From the NCBI GenBank assembly GCA_002811645.1, contig PDIP01000003.1, forward strand, positions 389,519-453,518: a DNA stretch of 64,000 bases, given 5' to 3'. Shown here in pieces: positions 62,657 to 64,000 of the stretch. This DNA is from Corallochytrium limacisporum. Lineage: Eukaryota > Opisthokonta. The notes beneath the pieces are model-generated. The model had not been told where the DNA came from. It searched no databases and was given only the letters and a program-made list of their open reading frames with translations. The stretch's first letter is position 1. Each line of letters begins with the position of its first letter. The translations under genes were made by a program, and so were the position numbers.

Positions 62657-62810
62657 CCCCCCCACGGGGGGGGGGGGCTCACACTAGGGGACCNNNNNNN
62701 NNNNNNNNNNNNNNNNNNNNNNNNNNNNNNNNNNNNNNNNNNNNNNNNNNNNNNNNNNNNNNNNNNNNNNCCCCCCCCCCCGGGGGGGGGGGGGCTCACA
62801 CTAGGGGACC
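62657..62810. other. Assembly gap with duplicated C/G-tract flanks
   Basis: Positions 62694-62770 are N. The left flank ends in a C-run, twelve G and CTCACACTAGGGGACC (to 62693); the right flank starts with eleven C, thirteen G and the same CTCACACTAGGGGACC (to 62810). The repeat of one ~38 bp sequence on both sides says the two contigs overlap and were not merged. Confidence 0.85.
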
Positions 62811-63556
62811 CGCACGGCAGCGGCAGCGGCCGACCGAAAAAGGGAACGAGGGAGGAGACGACGACACACGTAAAGGGGGGGGAGGGGGACCCGATAAGAA
62901 AGACGGAGTCTGATGCAGACTTTCGGAGAAAGAAACGGGGGTTCGGGGATGGTTCACTTGGATGGCTTGACTTGGTCAGGAACTGGAAGGTGAAGCTGAA
63001 ACCTCGAGCATGGTTCTCCACTGAGAAGAGGGGGGCTTCTTAGCTGGTCACAATAGGCGGAAGTAGTTTGACTCGCCCTTGGACGGCCCACTGCCCGTTC
63101 GATCTAGTAAATCTTTCCTCAGTCAATGTTTTCATAGAATTTAAATGGAGTGTGGAACGGGCTGCTTCCTAGTTTTTTGTCCGCCAGCACGAACCCCTCG
63201 AAGGGGTTGTGGATGGACGGATGGGCTGGCCGCCTCCGCCCGGGACGGACGTTGTGGGCTCTGCTCAGGGCTAACATTGGCTGGTATGGCTGTGCTAGGC
63301 ATGTCCTGACGGGGCCAATACGCTGTTACTCTCCATGGTGTTTACACATGATCGGCACCTCTCAACTTCAGAGCCCTTCCTCGAAAGTGACACTTGCGTC
63401 TTTGTCCGGTTGACCAAGACATTGACGACAGAAGTGTACATCCACCATAATATTGATCTATTCTCATTGACCCCTCTTCGTTCCTCACCCTCCTCATTCG
63501 AATGGGTGTGTATTTTCGGGTACTTTGGACAACATTGAACCCATGGGCGACGCGTA

Positions 63557-63568
63557 AGCTATATATTT
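63557..63568 (+). promoter_or_regulatory. Promoter-like motif of BORCS5-like gene
   Basis: AGCTATATATTT, 76 nt before the ATG at 63633. Confidence 0.45.
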
Positions 63569-63632
63569 TAGCCCATACTGGTGGTCTGTGTACAAGTTAT
63601 GCAAAAGACACACATGTAGGCAAAGAAACACG

Positions 63633-64000
63633 ATGGGTCAAGAGCAGAGCAAGGGTAAGGAATTACTTGAGCAGACCCAGAAACAGGGCCGCCGCTCTAG
63701 CCAATCATCTGGGGATGTCGCAGAGGACTCAACTAATACTGTCACTGCTGACAACGTGGATGATGTTCGGCAAGTTTCTTCTCGCGGGCCCGAAGAGGAT
63801 GAGTCGGATCCAATCCTTCGCGCCCTTCACAACGTGCCTATCTTTGTCCCAAGCAATAAACGTAGTGGGTTTGACCACACCTGGATGAAGTCACGTCCAA
63901 TCGTGCTGAAAAAGGCGCAAGGGCTCGAGAGTGATCACGTTGCTGCAATTGTTGCAGAACTGCAGTACCATAATGCCAAACAGCTGCGTCAAATCCTCAG
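63633..64000 (+). CDS. BORCS5: BORCS5-like BORC subunit, partial at window end
   Basis: 122 codons are visible before the window ends. MGQEQSKGKELL gives an N-terminal Gly2 in a myristoylation context, as in human BORCS5 (MGSEQSSEAES). After a polar Ser/Asp-rich stretch, SDPILRALHNVPIFVPSN matches human DPDVIKLQEIPTFQPLL, and VAAIVAELQYHNAKQLRQ matches the human segment VLQLCLRYQDHLHQC that begins the BORC helix bundle. BORC recruits ARL8 to lysosomes and couples them to kinesin; BORCS5 anchors it by myristate. An overlapping open frame from 63502 is a shadow. Confidence 0.75.
   Translation, partial: MGQEQSKGKELLEQTQKQGRRSSQSSGDVAEDSTNTVTADNVDDVRQVSSRGPEEDESDPILRALHNVPIFVPSNKRSGFDHTWMKSRPIVLKKAQGLESDHVAAIVAELQYHNAKQLRQIL

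Larger units (their letters stand above)
61143..63632. other. Divergent gene-free region PI4K2/BORCS5 with assembly gap
   Basis: C- and G-rich homopolymers at 61720-61745, 62050, 62168-62185 and around the N gap. No gene supported. The frames crossing the N run are artefacts. Confidence 0.55.

Noticed and set aside
62203-63043. Long ORFs running through the N gap.
   Set aside because: They read through unknown bases and homopolymers and are artefacts.
63502-63888. 128-codon ORF overlapping the BORCS5-like gene in another frame.
   Set aside because: The BORCS5-like frame has family matches and a myristoylation start; this one is a shadow.

Overview
This 64 kb window is nuclear DNA of a eukaryote, most likely a unicellular relative of animals (a holozoan protist). 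The main evidence is an intron-free ORF at 14447-16318. It reads as a p53/p63/p73-family protein with a DNA-binding domain, a tetramerization helix and a SAM-like domain, an architecture I associate with animals and their close unicellular relatives. An animal-like TMEM231, augmin HAUS7-like, BORCS5-like, TMEM170, TMEM230 and a RhoGAP-START protein agree with this. Introns are few. I can place four, 91-117 bp long, with GTAAGT/GTAGGT donors. The genus cannot be read from the sequence; a Corallochytrium- or ichthyosporean-like organism is only a guess.

Layout: 1-4 kb is C/T-rich gene-free DNA. CUL1 and a small membrane protein follow at 4.0-6.7 kb, and a frameshifted coiled-coil gene at 7.7-8.5 kb. 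Cystinosin meets a two-exon phospholipase-D-like gene at 9.8-12.5 kb. The p53-family gene is at 14.4-16.3 kb, then TIM21 with an SPF27-like gene at 16.7-17.9 kb and a small membrane protein at 18.1-18.5 kb. RPSA and RPL35 flank an AT-rich island at 19.4-21.4 kb. NDUFS6 is at 22.3 kb, and SUMO faces a RhoGAP-START gene at 24.0-27.1 kb. A gene-free stretch covers 27.1-32.5 kb. Next come an S4-domain gene overlapping TXNDC17 (32.5-33.5), OTUD6-like with HAUS7-like (34.7-36.2), NACA with frameshifted TMEM231 (37.2-38.9), an R3H/G-patch protein (39.8-41.3) and a PA-TM-RING ligase (43.9-45.3). After another gene-free stretch (45.3-49.6) there are an IPUT1-like GT8 glycosyltransferase (49.7-51.1), a PPxY membrane protein (53.1-54.3), VPS18 with TMEM230-like (54.7-58.3) and TMEM170 with PI4K2 (59.4-61.1). 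An assembly gap lies at 62.7 kb and a BORCS5-like gene is cut by the right edge.

Three genome-scale patterns stand out. First, nearly every minus-strand gene is arranged tail-to-tail with a plus-strand gene, with 3' spacing from a 23 bp overlap to about 250 bp, while 5' intergenic regions are 1-5 kb. Second, a promoter-like motif close to RGYTATTNNA lies 74-108 nt upstream of the start codon of 12 genes. Third, oligo(C)-oligo(G) snap-back tracts recur through the intergenic DNA and bound the assembly gap.

Functionally the genes are general housekeeping: ubiquitin/SUMO pathways (CUL1, SUMO, OTUD6, RING), lysosome and endosome biology (cystinosin, VPS18, PI4K2, BORCS5), translation (RPSA, RPL35, NACA), mitochondria (TIM21, NDUFS6, S4 protein), cilium and spindle (TMEM231, HAUS7) and a p53-type transcription factor. 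No operon-like functional cluster, transposase, CRISPR array or convincing tRNA/rRNA was seen.
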